Positions 46,881-57,285 of a DNA stretch of 64,000 nt are shown here, in pieces. The DNA is taken from contig JAKSZU010000009.1 of assembly GCA_026018925.1 (NCBI GenBank), positions 36,136,415-36,200,414 of the forward strand, in the 5' to 3' direction. The DNA is from Tupaia tana (lineage: Eukaryota > Chordata > Mammalia > Scandentia > Tupaiidae). Position 1 is the first letter of the stretch, and every line of letters starts with the position of its first letter. A program made the position numbers and the translations under genes. The notes under the pieces were generated by a model. The model was not told the DNA's origin. It made no database searches and saw nothing but the letters and a program-made list of their open reading frames with translations.

Positions 46881-47470
46881 TCTAGTGGAAAAATCTTCCT
46901 AAGATCATGACATTTTTCCAATTTTACTGTTATTTGTTGATGAAACATCTTCCCTCTTTTAAAGTGACTTTTTTTCCTTCACTGGTAATTACCTATTATT
47001 TCTCCATCTTCACTTTTGGTAGAGAAAACAGAGTATAAGTGCTTAAGTTGATAGGGGAAAAGGCATCTGAATATTACCTGGGTGCAGTGATTAAGAACAT
47101 AGGTGCAGGAGTCAGGCAGCTGTACCTTTTTGTAAGCTGTCTAGCCTTAATCAAATCACTTCTACCTCTCTGAGTCTTAGTTGTGTGAATGTTGAAACAG
47201 ATTAAGTAATATGTACTTTGTAAGATTATTTTGAAAACTAAACAACATAACATCTGAGTCATTTGGTATAGACGTTATTTGTATTGCTTTCCAAATCACA
47301 GTGACTTCTTTACTGGATTCTTCATCTACAGATATGGGTCATGAACAGCAATGCTTGTACTTCATGTCCCTCTATTGAAATGGATTCAATTGGAAAAGGG
47401 TAAAGTAGAGGCTGGGTACCTTTTTCTTATATAAGTTTATGTACTTCTTCCATGAGTGAAAGATATATAT
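46881..47470. other. Unassigned, with one MIR
   Basis: Apart from the MIR at 47075-47235, no gene or repeat is recognised. Confidence 0.4.
47075..47235 (+). repeat. MIR fragment
   Basis: GTGCAGTGATTAAGAACATA, GGAGTCAGGCAGCTGTACCT, CTAGCCTTAATCAAATCACT and CTACCTCTCTGAGTCTTAG follow the MIR order from tRNA-like head to core. Confidence 0.75.
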
Positions 47471-47474
47471 GTAG

Positions 47475-47660
47475 AGAGATAGGACTCCCAGCATGGTCTC
47501 AGTTCTCCCTCAGCCTTTAGCTAGCCCCAAATCATGAGCACATATGTGCTCATCATACTTCGGGAAGCCTTCATACTTGAACTAGGGAAGTCTTAATACT
47601 TTAACTGGGGGATTTCCCATATGCTTCTGCCTCACAGAGCTTTGTGTGTTGCTGTCGTAA
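47475..47660 (-). repeat. Possible old SINE, same family as 47990-48230
   Basis: CTCCCTCAGCCTTTAGCTAG, CCCAAATCATGAGCACATAT and GTGCTCATCATACTTCGGGA share order and wording with 48085-48150 (CCCTCAGTGTCAACCAACCC, CCAGATCATGGGCACATGC). This suggests an old SINE family distinct from types A and B, or a very worn type A. Confidence 0.4.
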
Positions 47661-47984
47661 CAGTGTCTCATCCCAAAGTTTAGTATTTTACTAAAGTTAG
47701 GCCTATCAAATTCTATCTCCTTGGAATTTGGAAAATTCCAGGTCTATCTGAGCTCCTCTTGTAAGTAAAGGAGATACAAATTTGGTGATGTGAATAGACT
47801 GTTGTTCATCCTGCCTCTTAAGCTGAGGAACAGAGAGGGCTATCTATAGAAAAAAGCAGCAGAGACTTCATTTGTGCATAAGTCCCCTTTGTAGCTGTGT
47901 TTCAGGTACAGCTGCATCCACATCCTTGAATTTCATGAGCCTCCACCAACAATTTCTAAGACAAATGTGTTCCCTTCCTGGTTT

Positions 47985-48235
47985 TTAAAATAATGTTTTA
48001 TTTATTTACTCCATAAGTAACACAGAGAGGGAGATAGAGTCAGAGCAACAGCATCCCCATAGAATCTTGATATTGCGATCTACCCTCAGTGTCAACCAAC
48101 CCCAGATCATGGGCACATGCATGTACAGCATACTCATGTATTTTGGATATGAGCCCAGAACCTTCCCACATGAGTTAACGAAGCAGAAAGTCATGTTTTA
48201 CCACTTTGCTACCATCTGTCCTTCTGTTGTTTTTT
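47985..48235 (-). repeat. Possible old tRNA-related SINE
   Basis: From a T-rich end through ACACAGAGAGGGAGATAGAG, CCCAGATCATGGGCACATGC and a head-like CCACATGAGTTAACGAAGC ... CTTTGCTACCATCTGTCC, the order resembles reverse type A SINEs but with different wording. Confidence 0.45.
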
Positions 48236-48360
48236 TTTTAACTAAAACTAGCTTGTGTGATATTCTAGTCCATGTAGATGAGAAACTAGACAAAGAAAGA
48301 GACGTAAAATCATTTTCATGACATTGAAAACGTGGATGGGCTAAGGTTGTTAGAACTTCA

Positions 48361-48605
48361 AGAACCAGCAGGTGGTCTGGTGGTTAAGGTGCTGAATCCC
48401 ACATGGTTAACTCTGTAATTCGAGTCCTGGACCTGGTAGCTTGAAAAACACATTGGGTATATTTGTGTTCATGCCCAAAATTCGTAAGACGCATATGGAG
48501 AAGAGGAGATTGAAGCATGGTCATTCCCACTAGAGGATGATTTCTCACTTTCCCCCTCTCTCTGTCCCTAGCACACACCCTATGACAAAAATCTGAAAAG
48601 AAAGA
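48361..48605 (+). mobile_element. tRNA-derived SINE, older type A
   Basis: AACCAGCAGGTGGTCTGGTG, a B box ATTCGAGTCC, CCCACTAGAGGATGA in place of the C6/G6 hairpin, and CCCTATGACAAAAATC. Confidence 0.87.
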
Positions 48606-48802
48606 AAAAAAGTACTTCATCTTCAAATATTTACTTAATGGGAAGATTATTACCAGGAGGTTTATAATAGAATCAAAGCCTATATAGTCCACCCACGTCA
48701 TATTCCAAAGGAGTTCCAAGATGGAGATACCTCTGCATAGTGAAAATGAGAATCATTTGGAGATCAGTACGCCTAAGTTCTGATTCTCACTCTGCTATTA
48801 AC

Positions 48803-49076
48803 ATAGTTAAGTTTTGGGACCAGCAGTTGGCATAATGGCTACGTCGCTGGACTCTCATGTAGTCGACCATGGTTCGAGTCCTAGACCCAGTGGCTTAAAC
48901 TCACAGCAGGCACATGTGCGTGCATGCCCAAGATCCCGAGAGGAGAATGGAGGAGAAGGGATTGTGGCATGACCATCCCCCCTGGGGGGTGATTTCTCGC
49001 TTTCTGTCTCTCTCTGTCTTTCTGGTGAGCATACACTCCCTATAGGAAAAACTTCTCAAAAAAAATAGTTAAGTTT
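48803..49076 (+). mobile_element. tRNA-derived SINE, type A, with TSD
   Basis: The element at 48815-49064 is complete with an intact CCCCCCTGGGGGG hairpin and GGTTCGAGTCC. The TSD ATAGTTAAGTTT lies at 48803-48814 and 49065-49076. Confidence 0.95.
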
Positions 49077-49239
49077 CACTGTCTAGAAAATTAAAGTTTT
49101 AAAGCATTAGTTTTCTTTTAACTGTGATATTTTCTAACTTGTGTTTGATATGAAGGAGGTTAGAGTTGACATAAACAGTGCAGAATGGGCTGGGTTTGGA
49201 GAGGCCACAAAAATCTATATCTGTACCAACATATATTTT

Positions 49240-49510
49240 TATTTTTTCAGTTTTTTTTTCTTTGTGGGATAGAGAGAGAGGGCAAGGGTGAGAGAGAGGA
49301 AAAGACATAGAGACAGATATAGGCATTTTTGACAAGATCTCACTGCATTGTAATCTTCCTGCCCCTGCCTTCTAATTTGCTAGGATTACAGGCATGTGCA
49401 ACCACACCCAGAGTGTTCAGCTCAGTCCAGGAACTGAATTGAGACTGCCATGTGATCTTCAACCTCTCAAGCGGTGGTGTTATCTGTGCACCACCACTGT
49501 GACTCGACTC
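49240..49510 (-). mobile_element. Composite SINE, tRNA-like plus 7SL-derived
   Basis: Read on the minus strand, a tRNA-like part (about 49503 to 49420, CACAGTGGTGGTGCACAGAT ... TTCAGTTCCTGG) is followed by a 7SL-derived module (GTGGTTGCACATGCCTGTAA, TCCTAGCAAATTAGAAGGCA, GGAAGATTACAATGCAGTGA) and an A/GA-rich tail. It resembles an Alu/B1 half-element joined behind a tRNA head. Such fusions are known from Euarchontoglires. Confidence 0.65.
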
Positions 49511-50104
49511 TGTCCTTTTAGATAATTTTGTCTATCATTCTAACTTCCCACTTTTTGCCTCTTCTCCCAACTAATAAAGGAATATCAGAGGTACTCACTG
49601 TCTGAGCCCAAGTTCCAATTACTCACTGACACCAGCTTTGATTTAAAAGGGCATCTTGTTTGTCAGCAGTCCTGAAGAGAAAAATGTTTCCAAATGTGCT
49701 TCAGCTAATATTGCTTGTCGGCTTTTGAGTTTTATTGTCCAATACCAATTCTCTGTCAGTTTCCTAGGATGCTGGGAGTGGCCTTAATAAACAAAAGGTA
49801 GAAAACAATAAATACCATAGCTCACCCAGATTTTAAATTGTCTAGTGTTTATGACATGACCTTAATTTTCTCATAGTCCTTTGATTTTTTAGTGATCAAG
49901 TTGATGTTTGAGCCACCTGGGAAAGTCAGGTACTGGGGTCCTCTGGGACTAAAGAGGAACATTGGATATGGCTCATAACTGGGTATATCCAAATTTATAT
50001 CAGAATATTGTGGCCTTAGAGTAGCCTTAGAATGTCAACTTCTTGTTGACTCTGGAGCTATTTATTTATTTATTTAATTTGAGCTAACTTTACATTCTGA
50101 AAGC
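49511..50104. other. Unassigned, no gene seen
   Basis: No repeat or frame recognised. Confidence 0.4.
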
Positions 50105-50255
50105 CAAGAATAGTGAGGTCTCCTAAGGTCAGGTAGATAGAGAACAAAAGGATTTGGGGTTAAGCAGACTTGAATTCCAGTCCAGGCTCTTGCAAGGTAA
50201 CCTTTGTTAAGTCCCTTCATATTTTAAAGGCTTAACTTCCTAGAGATCCTATCAG
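50105..50255 (+). repeat. MIR fragment
   Basis: ATTTGGGGTTAAGCAGACTT, GAATTCCAGTCCAGGCTCTT and GTTAAGTCCCTTCATATTTT match the MIR tRNA-like head and core. Confidence 0.55.
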
Positions 50256-50399
50256 CACAAACACTTTTTTTCAATCTATGCAGACTTAACCAGTATTAAA
50301 GAATACTCTGCTCTGAATAAAATGTTTATTAAAGAAATAAATATCAACTAATGAATTATCTAGGTAATACATTGTTTCTTTCCTGACAATGAAAGCTGC

Positions 50400-50655
50400 C
50401 TTTTTTATTTAGACTTTTTTTTCATAGGGAACTTGCTGGAGGGGAGAAGGGGAGAGATACAGAGAGACGGAAACTAAGAAGCACCCCCCGGGGGGGGGGG
50501 AGGTGGCGGAGGATGGCCACACCACGATGCTCTCTTCTTAATTCTTTTTTCAGGATCCTGGGCATGTGCACGCAGATGCCCAGTATGATTTTCAACCTGT
50601 TAGGGCTGGGTTGTTGGTGTGAGGGCCCAGCACCTTAAACACCAGGACACCTGCT
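50400..50655 (-). mobile_element. tRNA-derived SINE, older type A, expanded C/G hairpin
   Basis: Reverse orientation: T-rich end, TCATAGGGAACTTGCTGG, GA-rich part, then a C6G12 run (50483-50500) in the conserved hairpin position, GGATCCTGGGCATGTGCACG and a head ending CACCTGCTG. Confidence 0.82.
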
Positions 50656-50689
50656 GTCTTCTTAATCGGATCAGTTTACACCTGGTGGA

Positions 50690-50880
50690 TGAATATTGGG
50701 AGCTCTGGTAAAATTTGATTTTAAGTGGTAGTCTAGCACCTCAACCACCATTCCACCTTCTGGCTCCCACATGACTGACCAAGATTTGAGTCGTAAACCT
50801 GGCAGCTTGCTTTCTCACTTTCCCTCTCTCTCTTTCTTTCTGGTGACTGCACGTGCCCTAGAGCAAGTTTAAACATAATA
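50690..50880. mobile_element. Head-to-head SINE composite
   Basis: 50710-50767 reads as a reversed SINE head (CACCTCAACCACCATTCCAC ... TGGCTCCC). 50768-50875 reads as a forward SINE without its first ~35 bp (CACATGACTGACCAAGATTT ... GTGCCCTAGAGCAAGTTT). The two share the CTCCCACATG junction, so either one copy was inverted or two copies recombined. Confidence 0.6.
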
Positions 50881-51144
50881 GTAAAGTTAAATTATATAAA
50901 TAATTTTTTTTTAATTTTGTTTAATGTTAAGTTAGCTGACATTTTATTTCATTTTTATAGTCTGAGTCCAACCTTATACAGCTAGACCATATTAAGGTCT
51001 CAATAAATATTGCCTATTTTTCTCCTTTCTCTAAACTTTTCATTCCTTCATTCTAAACTTCTTCTCCTCAGATTGTGCCTTCTTACTATTACCATAAGTG
51101 ACTTGATATAATGTTGGATATAGAAAATGAAAAGAAATTATTTC

Positions 51145-51404
51145 TTTTTTGGAGAGGTTTTTGCTATAGGGTGCATATGCTCACAAGAAAGACAGAGAGA
51201 GACAGAGACAGGAAACAAGAAATCCCCTCCCCAGGGGGGAATGGCTACACTGCAATCTCTTCTCCTCCATTCTCCTCCTCTTGGGATCTTGGGCACGCAC
51301 GCACACGCGCCCAGTGTGAACTTAAGCTGCTGGATCCAGGACTCGAACCATGGTTGACTACATGGGAGTCCAGCAACATAGCCATTATACTAACTGCTGG
51401 TCCC
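51145..51404 (-). mobile_element. tRNA-derived SINE, type A
   Basis: GGAGAGGTTTTTGCTATAGG, a CCCCTCCCCAGGGGGGA hairpin variant, GCACGCACGCACACGCGCCC and a head ending CTGCTGGTCCC. Confidence 0.93.
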
Positions 51405-51539
51405 AAAGAGTATTGAAACATTATTAATAAAGCTGTCCAGAAAAGAACAGAAGGACAAGCTATCTTCTCTCTGTGACAACTTCCTGTTGACTCTAGAGTT
51501 AACTTTTTTTGATTCCTTGATGTAGTTTTCTATTTTTAT

Positions 51540-51850
51540 TTTTTTATTTCAATTTCTTTTATGCATTAAATTACATATATCACTTAGCTTGCAAAGTGAA
51601 TATTACAACATGTATACATTTTTCACCAGTCCAATTGAGAATACTATACACGTTATCTTCAACAGATAATAACCCATTTCTTTGTCCCATAAATGCCTTG
51701 CCTCTCTATTTTCTCTTTAATATCTTTCCTCGAAATAGCCAAAAGGCACATGAAAAAATTTTCAACGTCCCTCATTATAAGGGAGATACGATCAAAACCA
51801 CAATGAGATACTAACTAATCCCAGTCAGAATGACTAGGATTAAAAGAAAG
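51540..51850. mobile_element. Twin-primed L1: reversed 3' end joined to forward ORF2
   Basis: 51540-51729 is reverse L1 3'UTR (TTAAATTACATATATCACTT, CCTTGCCTCTCTATTTTCTC). From 51730 the sequence switches to forward ORF2 (AGCCAAAAGGCACATGAAAA, CACAATGAGATACTAACTAA) up to about 51850. The forward piece belongs upstream of the 3'UTR, as expected for an insertion with 5' inversion. Confidence 0.75.
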
Positions 51851-51877
51851 AGTTAATTTAATTTTTACATTAGTATT

Positions 51878-52181
51878 TTGCACACTTCTTTTTTTTTTAA
51901 TCTTCTTTTTTTTTTTTGGAGAGGTTTTCGCTATAGGGTGCGTGCGCTTGCCAGACAGACAGAGAGAGACATAGAGACAGAAAGCAAGAAATCATCCCCC
52001 AGGGGAGATGGTCATGCCTCAATCCCTTCTCCTCCATTCTTCTCTCGGGATCTTGGGCACGCACGCACACGCGCCCGGTGTGAGTTTTAAGCCACCAGGT
52101 CTGGAACACGAACCACGGGCAACTACGTGGGAGTCCAGCGACATAGCCATTACACTAACTGCTGGTTCCCATTGCACACTT
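51878..52181 (-). mobile_element. tRNA-derived SINE, young subfamily, with TSD
   Basis: The element at 51888-52171 has GGAGAGGTTTTCGCTATAGG, AGAGACATAGAGACAGAAAG, ATGGTCATGCC and a head ending CTGCTGGTTCCC. The TSD TTGCACACTT lies at 51878-51887 and 52172-52181. Confidence 0.94.
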
Positions 52182-52439
52182 ATTTTGTGTTTATCTCCCT
52201 AACCTATTTTTACTATTTATTAAGTTTTCTGCATAATTCATATAAATTAGAGGCACATGAATCAAGAAAATAACATGACTTCTTTTCTTTCACAGCTTTG
52301 TCATCAGAACTGAATGTCTAAAATGAGAATAGCACATGATACTTGTCTTTATCCTAGTAACCTATAATTATACAAGCCAACTATAATTCTACTTCTTGCT
52401 TAAATTCTCTGAGATTTCTTTCATGTTTCATTATTTATT

Positions 52440-52550
52440 AGAAAGATTGATTTCTGAGGCCAGTTGGTGGGGTGGTGGTTAAGGCATTGGACACTCCCAC
52501 GTGACTGACTGTGGTTTGAGTCCTAGACCTAGTGCCTTGCTTTCATGCTT

Positions 52551-52589
<39 letters not shown>

Positions 52590-52643
52590 GGTCAAATTAA
52601 AATAAATAATGCTTTAAAAAAGAAAAAGGAAAGATCAATTCCT
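52440..52643 (+). mobile_element. tRNA-derived SINE, type B
   Basis: GAGGCCAGTTGGTGGGGTGG, a B box GGTTTGAGTCC, CTTGCTTTCATGCTTTCC, (CT)n, GTCTGGTCAAATTAAAATAA. Flanks GAAAGATTGATTTCT and GAAAGATCAATTCCT are a diverged TSD. Confidence 0.87.
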
Positions 52644-53193
52644 CACTTCTGTTCCTGGGACCTCAGGTTTAAATTCCACTACAATGAGATTTTTATAGGT
52701 TATGAGACCGCTGACAACTTTGTGGAGCAAGAATGGAAGTTATTTGAGTTAACAGTTGTTCTCTAAGTTCTCTGTACCTAGTACAATGCCTGTCACTGAA
52801 GAAATATTTGATTTTGGGTTTGAAAAGGGAAACTGATTAAACAAATTGAAGAACAAAACTGGGGAAATATAGTTTTGATAAAGATCAGAAACTCCCTGGT
52901 AGTATTTTCTGTGTCTACTTGGAAATTGTGGCTTAGACTTTCTCTGTATATTATGCATTTTTCTATCCAAATTTCTTGGAATACATAAATTTAAAAATTG
53001 GTATATAATCTACATATCATACAATGCACCCATTTAAAGTATACAGTTCAATGATTTTTGGTATGTTTGCAAAGTTGTAAATAATGTCCTGATCTTGTCT
53101 GGTAAAAATTATGTTCCTTCTAATTGCTAAAGATTTCTTTAAAACATAACAAATAAAGTAAATGAAGTGACTTTGAGAATATTGATTAATTTT

Positions 53194-53496
53194 AGAACAT
53201 GCCATCATTGGGACCAGCAGTTAGTGTAATGGCTATGTCACTGGACTCCCATGTAGTTGACCGTGGTTCGAGTCTCAGATCCAGTGGCTTAAACTCATGC
53301 CGGGTGCATGTGCATGCATGCCCAAGATCCCAAGAGGAGAATGGAGGAGAAGGGATTGTGGTGTGGCCATCCCCCCAAGGGGGTGATTTCTCGCTTTCTG
53401 TCTCTCTGTCTCTCTGTCTCTCTCTGTCTGGTGAGCACACGCGCCCTATAGCAAAAACCTCTCCAACAACAACAAAAAAAGAACATGCCATCATTG
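53194..53496 (+). mobile_element. tRNA-derived SINE, type A, with 16-bp TSD
   Basis: The element at 53210-53479 is complete and ends GCAAAAACCTCTCC(AAC)n. The TSD AGAACATGCCATCATT occurs at 53194-53209 and 53480-53495. Its hairpin reads CCCCCCAAGGGGG. Confidence 0.96.
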
Positions 53497-53600
53497 ATGA
53501 AAGAAACCCTACTGCCTTTATTAATCACCTTCCATTCTCCTCATCCATGCTGTAGGCCACTATTAATTTATTACTTTTAGTCTCTATGGATTCATTTATT

Positions 53601-53887
53601 CTAGACTTTTTTTTTTTTTGGAGAGGTTTTTGCTATAGGGCACGTGCGCTCACCAGACAGAGAGAGACATAGAGACAGAAAGCGAGAAATCACCCCCCAG
53701 GGGGGATGGTCACGCCGCAATCCCTTCTCCTCCATTCACCTCTCGGGATCTTGGGCGCGCACGCACACGCGCCCAGCGTGAGTTTTAAGCCACTGGGTCT
53801 GGGACGCGAACCGCGGTCGACTACGTGGGAGTCCAGCGACATAGCCATTATGCTAACTGCTGGTTCCCTAGACTTTTCATTAAATGA
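53601..53887 (-). mobile_element. tRNA-derived SINE, youngest subfamily, with TSD
   Basis: The element at 53611-53877 retains many CpGs (GACGCGAACCGCGGTCGACT), an intact ACCCCCCAGGGGGGAT hairpin, ATGGTCACGCCG and a GGTTCCC end. The TSD CTAGACTTTT lies at 53601-53610 and 53878-53887. Confidence 0.96.
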
Positions 53888-54135
53888 AATCAGGTAATCT
53901 ATGGTCTTTTTGGACTGGCTTCTTTCTCTTCAGACAGTTTTCAAGGTTCCTCAATGTTGTACAATGTATTAGTACTTCACACTTTTTGTTGTTGTTATTA
54001 AACAGTGTTGTATTATATTGATTACCACAATTTATTAATCCATCAGTAGGTGGAAATTGGGTTGTTTCTCCTTTTTGACTGAATAATGGCACCATGAGTA
54101 TTTTTAGTTGCACTGTGGTAAAATTTCTGATATAG

Positions 54136-54645
54136 TTGATAAAGCCTATTGCCTGTTTCCCTATTGCCCATGAACTGCCACTTTAACTTAATTAGCTCTA
54201 TGATATTTAGAAAGAGAAAGATAATTTAATATACATAACAATTAAGGTGGAATTTGGATGGCAGGTTCTTACAGGTTCATAACTTACTTAATGATAGAAG
54301 TAGTAGGGAAATTTCAAGACTAATTTTCCAGGGCAAAGATCTAAATTTTTTCTATGACTGAAGCTGTTACTTAAGACTTTTTAAAATAACTTTATTTGAA
54401 CTCCTTTTGTGTATTTATCCTGTCACTAAAGACTGTCTTATGATTATTTTACAGTTTGCCTTATGTTTTAGAATCCTGTTCCTTTGGTCAAGTTAACACT
54501 TTGGTTCCATAAGTTACATTTGGTTACATTTTCAATATTCTTTAGAAGGCTATAAGAGTACCTGTCTTGTCATTAGATAATAGTTTGAAAGATGGCCCTA
54601 TGTATAAATGCCCCCCCAAAGAATCTGGTAACAAATTTTCCCCAT
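54136..54645. other. Unassigned, no gene seen
   Basis: No repeat or frame recognised. Confidence 0.4.
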
Positions 54646-54955
54646 CAATATTCTGACAACTCTTTTTTTTTTTTTTTTTTTTTGGAGAGGTTTTTCGCTA
54701 TAGGGCGCGTGCGCTCGCCAGACAGACAGAGAGAGACATAGAGACAGAAAGCGAGAAATCACCCCCCAGGGGGGATGGTCACGCCGCAATCCCTTCTCCT
54801 CCATTCTCCTTTCAGGATCTTGGGCATGCACGCACACGCGCCCCGCGTGAGTTGTAAGCCACCGGGTCCAAGACGCGAACCGCGGTCGACTACGTGGGAG
54901 TCCAGCGACATAGCCATTACGCTAACTGCTGGTTCCCAATATTCTGATAACTCTT
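54646..54955 (-). mobile_element. tRNA-derived SINE, youngest subfamily, with 19-bp TSD
   Basis: The element at 54665-54936 is among the least decayed copies: CGCTATAGGGCGCGTGCGCT, an intact hairpin, CGAACCGCGGTCGACTACGT and a GGTTCCC end. The TSD beginning CAATATTCTGACAACTCTT has one mismatch between copies (54646-54664 and 54937-54955). Confidence 0.96.
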
Positions 54956-55228
54956 GAGTCATTCTCTCAGGAATCCTATTTTTCATAAACATCATAATTT
55001 TTCTCACATATGGTGTAAAATGCCATCTTCATCTCAGAATGTAGCCCTTTGCCCTGCTCATTACCAAATTCTAGGACTCTGGTTACCAGCAAATAACTAG
55101 AGTGCAAAGTACCTCTGTGTATGCCTCACTTGGGTAATAATATTACTTTCTCTTATTTTTATCCTATAAGTAATATGTGTTCCATGAATAATTTTGCATA
55201 TACTAACCTTCTCTCTTTCTTCCTTCTA

Positions 55229-55525
55229 TATCTTTATTTACTCTTTTTTTTTTCTTTTTTTGGAGTGGTTTTTGCTATAGGATGCGTGCGCTAGTCACAA
55301 AGACAGAGACAGAGAGACAGAAAGCGAGAAATCACCCCCTGGGGGGATGGTCACGCCACAATCCCTTCTCCTCCATTCTCTTCTCAGGATCTTGGGCACG
55401 CGCGGACACACGCCCAGCGTGAGTTTAAACCATTGGATCTGAGACTCGAACCACAGTCGACTACATGGGAGTCCAGAGACATAGCCATTATGCTAACTGC
55501 TGGTCCTGTATCTTTATTTACTCTT
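55229..55525 (-). mobile_element. tRNA-derived SINE, type A, with 17-bp TSD
   Basis: The element at 55246-55508 has GGAGTGGTTTTTGCTATAGG, ACCCCCTGGGGGGATGGTCA and a GGTCCT end. TATCTTTATTTACTCTT is repeated exactly at 55229-55245 and 55509-55525. Confidence 0.95.
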
Positions 55526-55866
55526 AAGGTATCAAGACAAAAAAGTTAGAATACATAATTATAACCTGAATTACATTATCTAAATGACTTGCGTTAATTG
55601 ATCTACTACCTCCTGAAGTAGCGATCATCTGTAGAATCAAACTTTAAATATAATGAGAATGATATATAAGTTTATTTTATATTTTAAGTGAGTAAAGGAT
55701 AAAGTGGTTAAAATTATACTCTGAATATCTTTTAAATGAAAGCAAAAATATTCTGCTTGTTGTTTTAGTAAGTAGGCATATTTATTGATAAATGGAAGTT
55801 AAATTTTGATAGAGTTTACTGAGAAGAAGGCCTTTTTCAAAAGAGCTACATTGGAAGACATTTAAA
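55526..55866. other. Unassigned, no gene seen
   Basis: AT-rich; nothing recognised. Confidence 0.4.
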
Positions 55867-55971
55867 AAATAAATTTTTCTGGGGCCAGCAGATGGCTTGG
55901 TAGTTACGGGCTCTGCACTCCCACATGACCGACTGTGGTTTGAGTCCCAGACCTGGCGGCTTGCTTTCTCA

Positions 55972-56003
<32 letters not shown>

Positions 56004-56085
56004 ATCCCTCGCTGGTCAAATTAAAAAATAAATAAATAAAGTTAAATAAAATAATTCTTTAAAAAAAGAAATACGTTTTTCTGAA
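55867..56085 (+). mobile_element. tRNA-derived SINE, type B
   Basis: GGGGCCAGCAGATGGCTTGG, a B box GGTTTGAGTCC, CTTGCTTTCTCACTTTCTC, (CT)n, CTGGTCAAATTAAAAAATAA and an (AAAT)n tail. AAATAAATTTTTCTG and AAATACGTTTTTCTG flank it. Confidence 0.88.
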
Positions 56086-56149
56086 AATTACACCATCTTC
56101 CAATTGATAAATGTAAGTCTGCTTCCTAGAAAAAACACTAGTTCGTTTA

Positions 56150-56370
56150 TTTATTTATTTATTTTACATTTAATCACAATATATTACTTAGCTTGTAAAG
56201 CGGATTTACCCAACATGAATACACCTCACACCAGTCCTGTTGTGGATAGTATACATGTTATCATCACCAACAACAATCCATTTCTGTGTCCCATAAATAT
56301 CTTACCTATTTTTCTCCTTAATTTCTTTCCTCACATTGTCCCTCTTGTCCCACCCTCTTCCCACAATGAA
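56150..56370 (-). mobile_element. L1 3'UTR fragment
   Basis: Reverse L1 3' end starting at a (TTTA)n run: ACATTTAATCACAATATATT, CCAACATGAATACACCTCAC, ending in CCACCCTCTTCCCACAATG. It is severely 5'-truncated (about 220 bp). Confidence 0.8.
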
Positions 56371-56509
56371 TTCTCTTATTAATTTGAAAGACATTCACAT
56401 AGAACAAGAAATATTAACATTGAAGACCTTCTTATACATAACATAATCTATCTATGACTTGAGTGTAAGTAGGCCACTGCTTACTAATAATTCCCTGATC
56501 TTTACTATT

Positions 56510-56842
56510 ATGTTAAATATTCTATTGCTATACATCATTTGGCTTGTAAAGAGAATTTAGCCAATATAAAATACATCTCAGACTAGTCCAGTTGAGAATA
56601 CTATACACACTATCATCAACAGGTAATAAACCATTTCTGTGTCCCACAAATGTCTTCCTTCTCTATTTTTTCTCCCTAATTTCCTTCCCTACACTTTTCC
56701 CCTCTCCCACCCTCCTTCCACACTGTCCCCAGTGACCATAACTATTTTCAATGCTTTTATGCCTTCGTCTTTCAGTCTCTGCCATAGAGTGCAGACAGTT
56801 GGTATATATTAAATTGAGACATACAATGTCTCTCTTTCATAG
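56510..56842 (-). mobile_element. L1 3'UTR fragment
   Basis: A second reverse L1 3' end: TTGCTATACATCATTTGGCT, ACTAGTCCAGTTGAGAATAC, through CAGACAGTTGGTATATATTA to TCTTTCATAG. It is interrupted at its upstream end by the SINE at 56854. Confidence 0.82.
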
Positions 56843-57133
56843 AATTCCCTGACTTTTTTTTTTTTTTGAGAGGTTTTTGCTATAGGGCACGTGCGCTCAC
56901 CAGACAGACAGAAGAGAGAGACAGAGAGATAGAAAGTGAGAAATCACCCCCCAGGGGGGATGATCACACCACAATCCCTTCTCCTCCATTCTCCTCTCAG
57001 GATCTTGGGCACTCACGCACACGCGCCCGGCGTGAGTTTTAAGCCACCGGGTCCAGGACTTGAACTGCAGTCGATTACATGGGAGTCCAGAAACATGGCC
57101 ATTACGCTAACTGCTGGTCCCGAATTCCCTGAC
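56842..57133 (-). mobile_element. tRNA-derived SINE, type A, with TSD
   Basis: The element at 56854-57121 has an intact ACCCCCCAGGGGGGAT hairpin, ACGCACACGCGCCCGGCGTG and a GGTCCC end. The TSD GAATTCCCTGAC lies at 56842-56853 and 57122-57133. Confidence 0.95.
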
Positions 57134-57285
57134 CTTTTTGATAAAAAAAAAAAAGATCATATTCCTTCTTCTAATTATTAAATATCTCTTTAAAATAGAG
57201 ACTATATAACAAATGAGTCCATTTTCACTACTTAACACTGTTTTACTGTAACACAAATTCACATTGCACTCTGTTAACGCAACAG

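Larger units (their letters stand above)
52985..54135 (-). mobile_element. Ancient L1M-type 3' end, reverse, split by two SINEs
   Basis: 52990-53100 (CCCATTTAAAGTATACAGTT), 53510-53600 (TTAGTCTCTATGGATTCATT) and 53878-54130 (TTTCAAGGTTCCTCAATGTT, ATTAATCCATCAGTAGGTGG) keep the order of the old L1 3' sequence '...aagtgtacagttcagtgg...ctctatgaatttgac...ccatgttgtagcatg...' in reverse. Non-coding. Confidence 0.7.

Noticed and set aside
53210..53290. Functional tRNA gene
   Set aside because: A and B boxes are present, but the acceptor and anticodon stems do not form a proper cloverleaf, and the sequence continues into a SINE body with A-tail and TSD.
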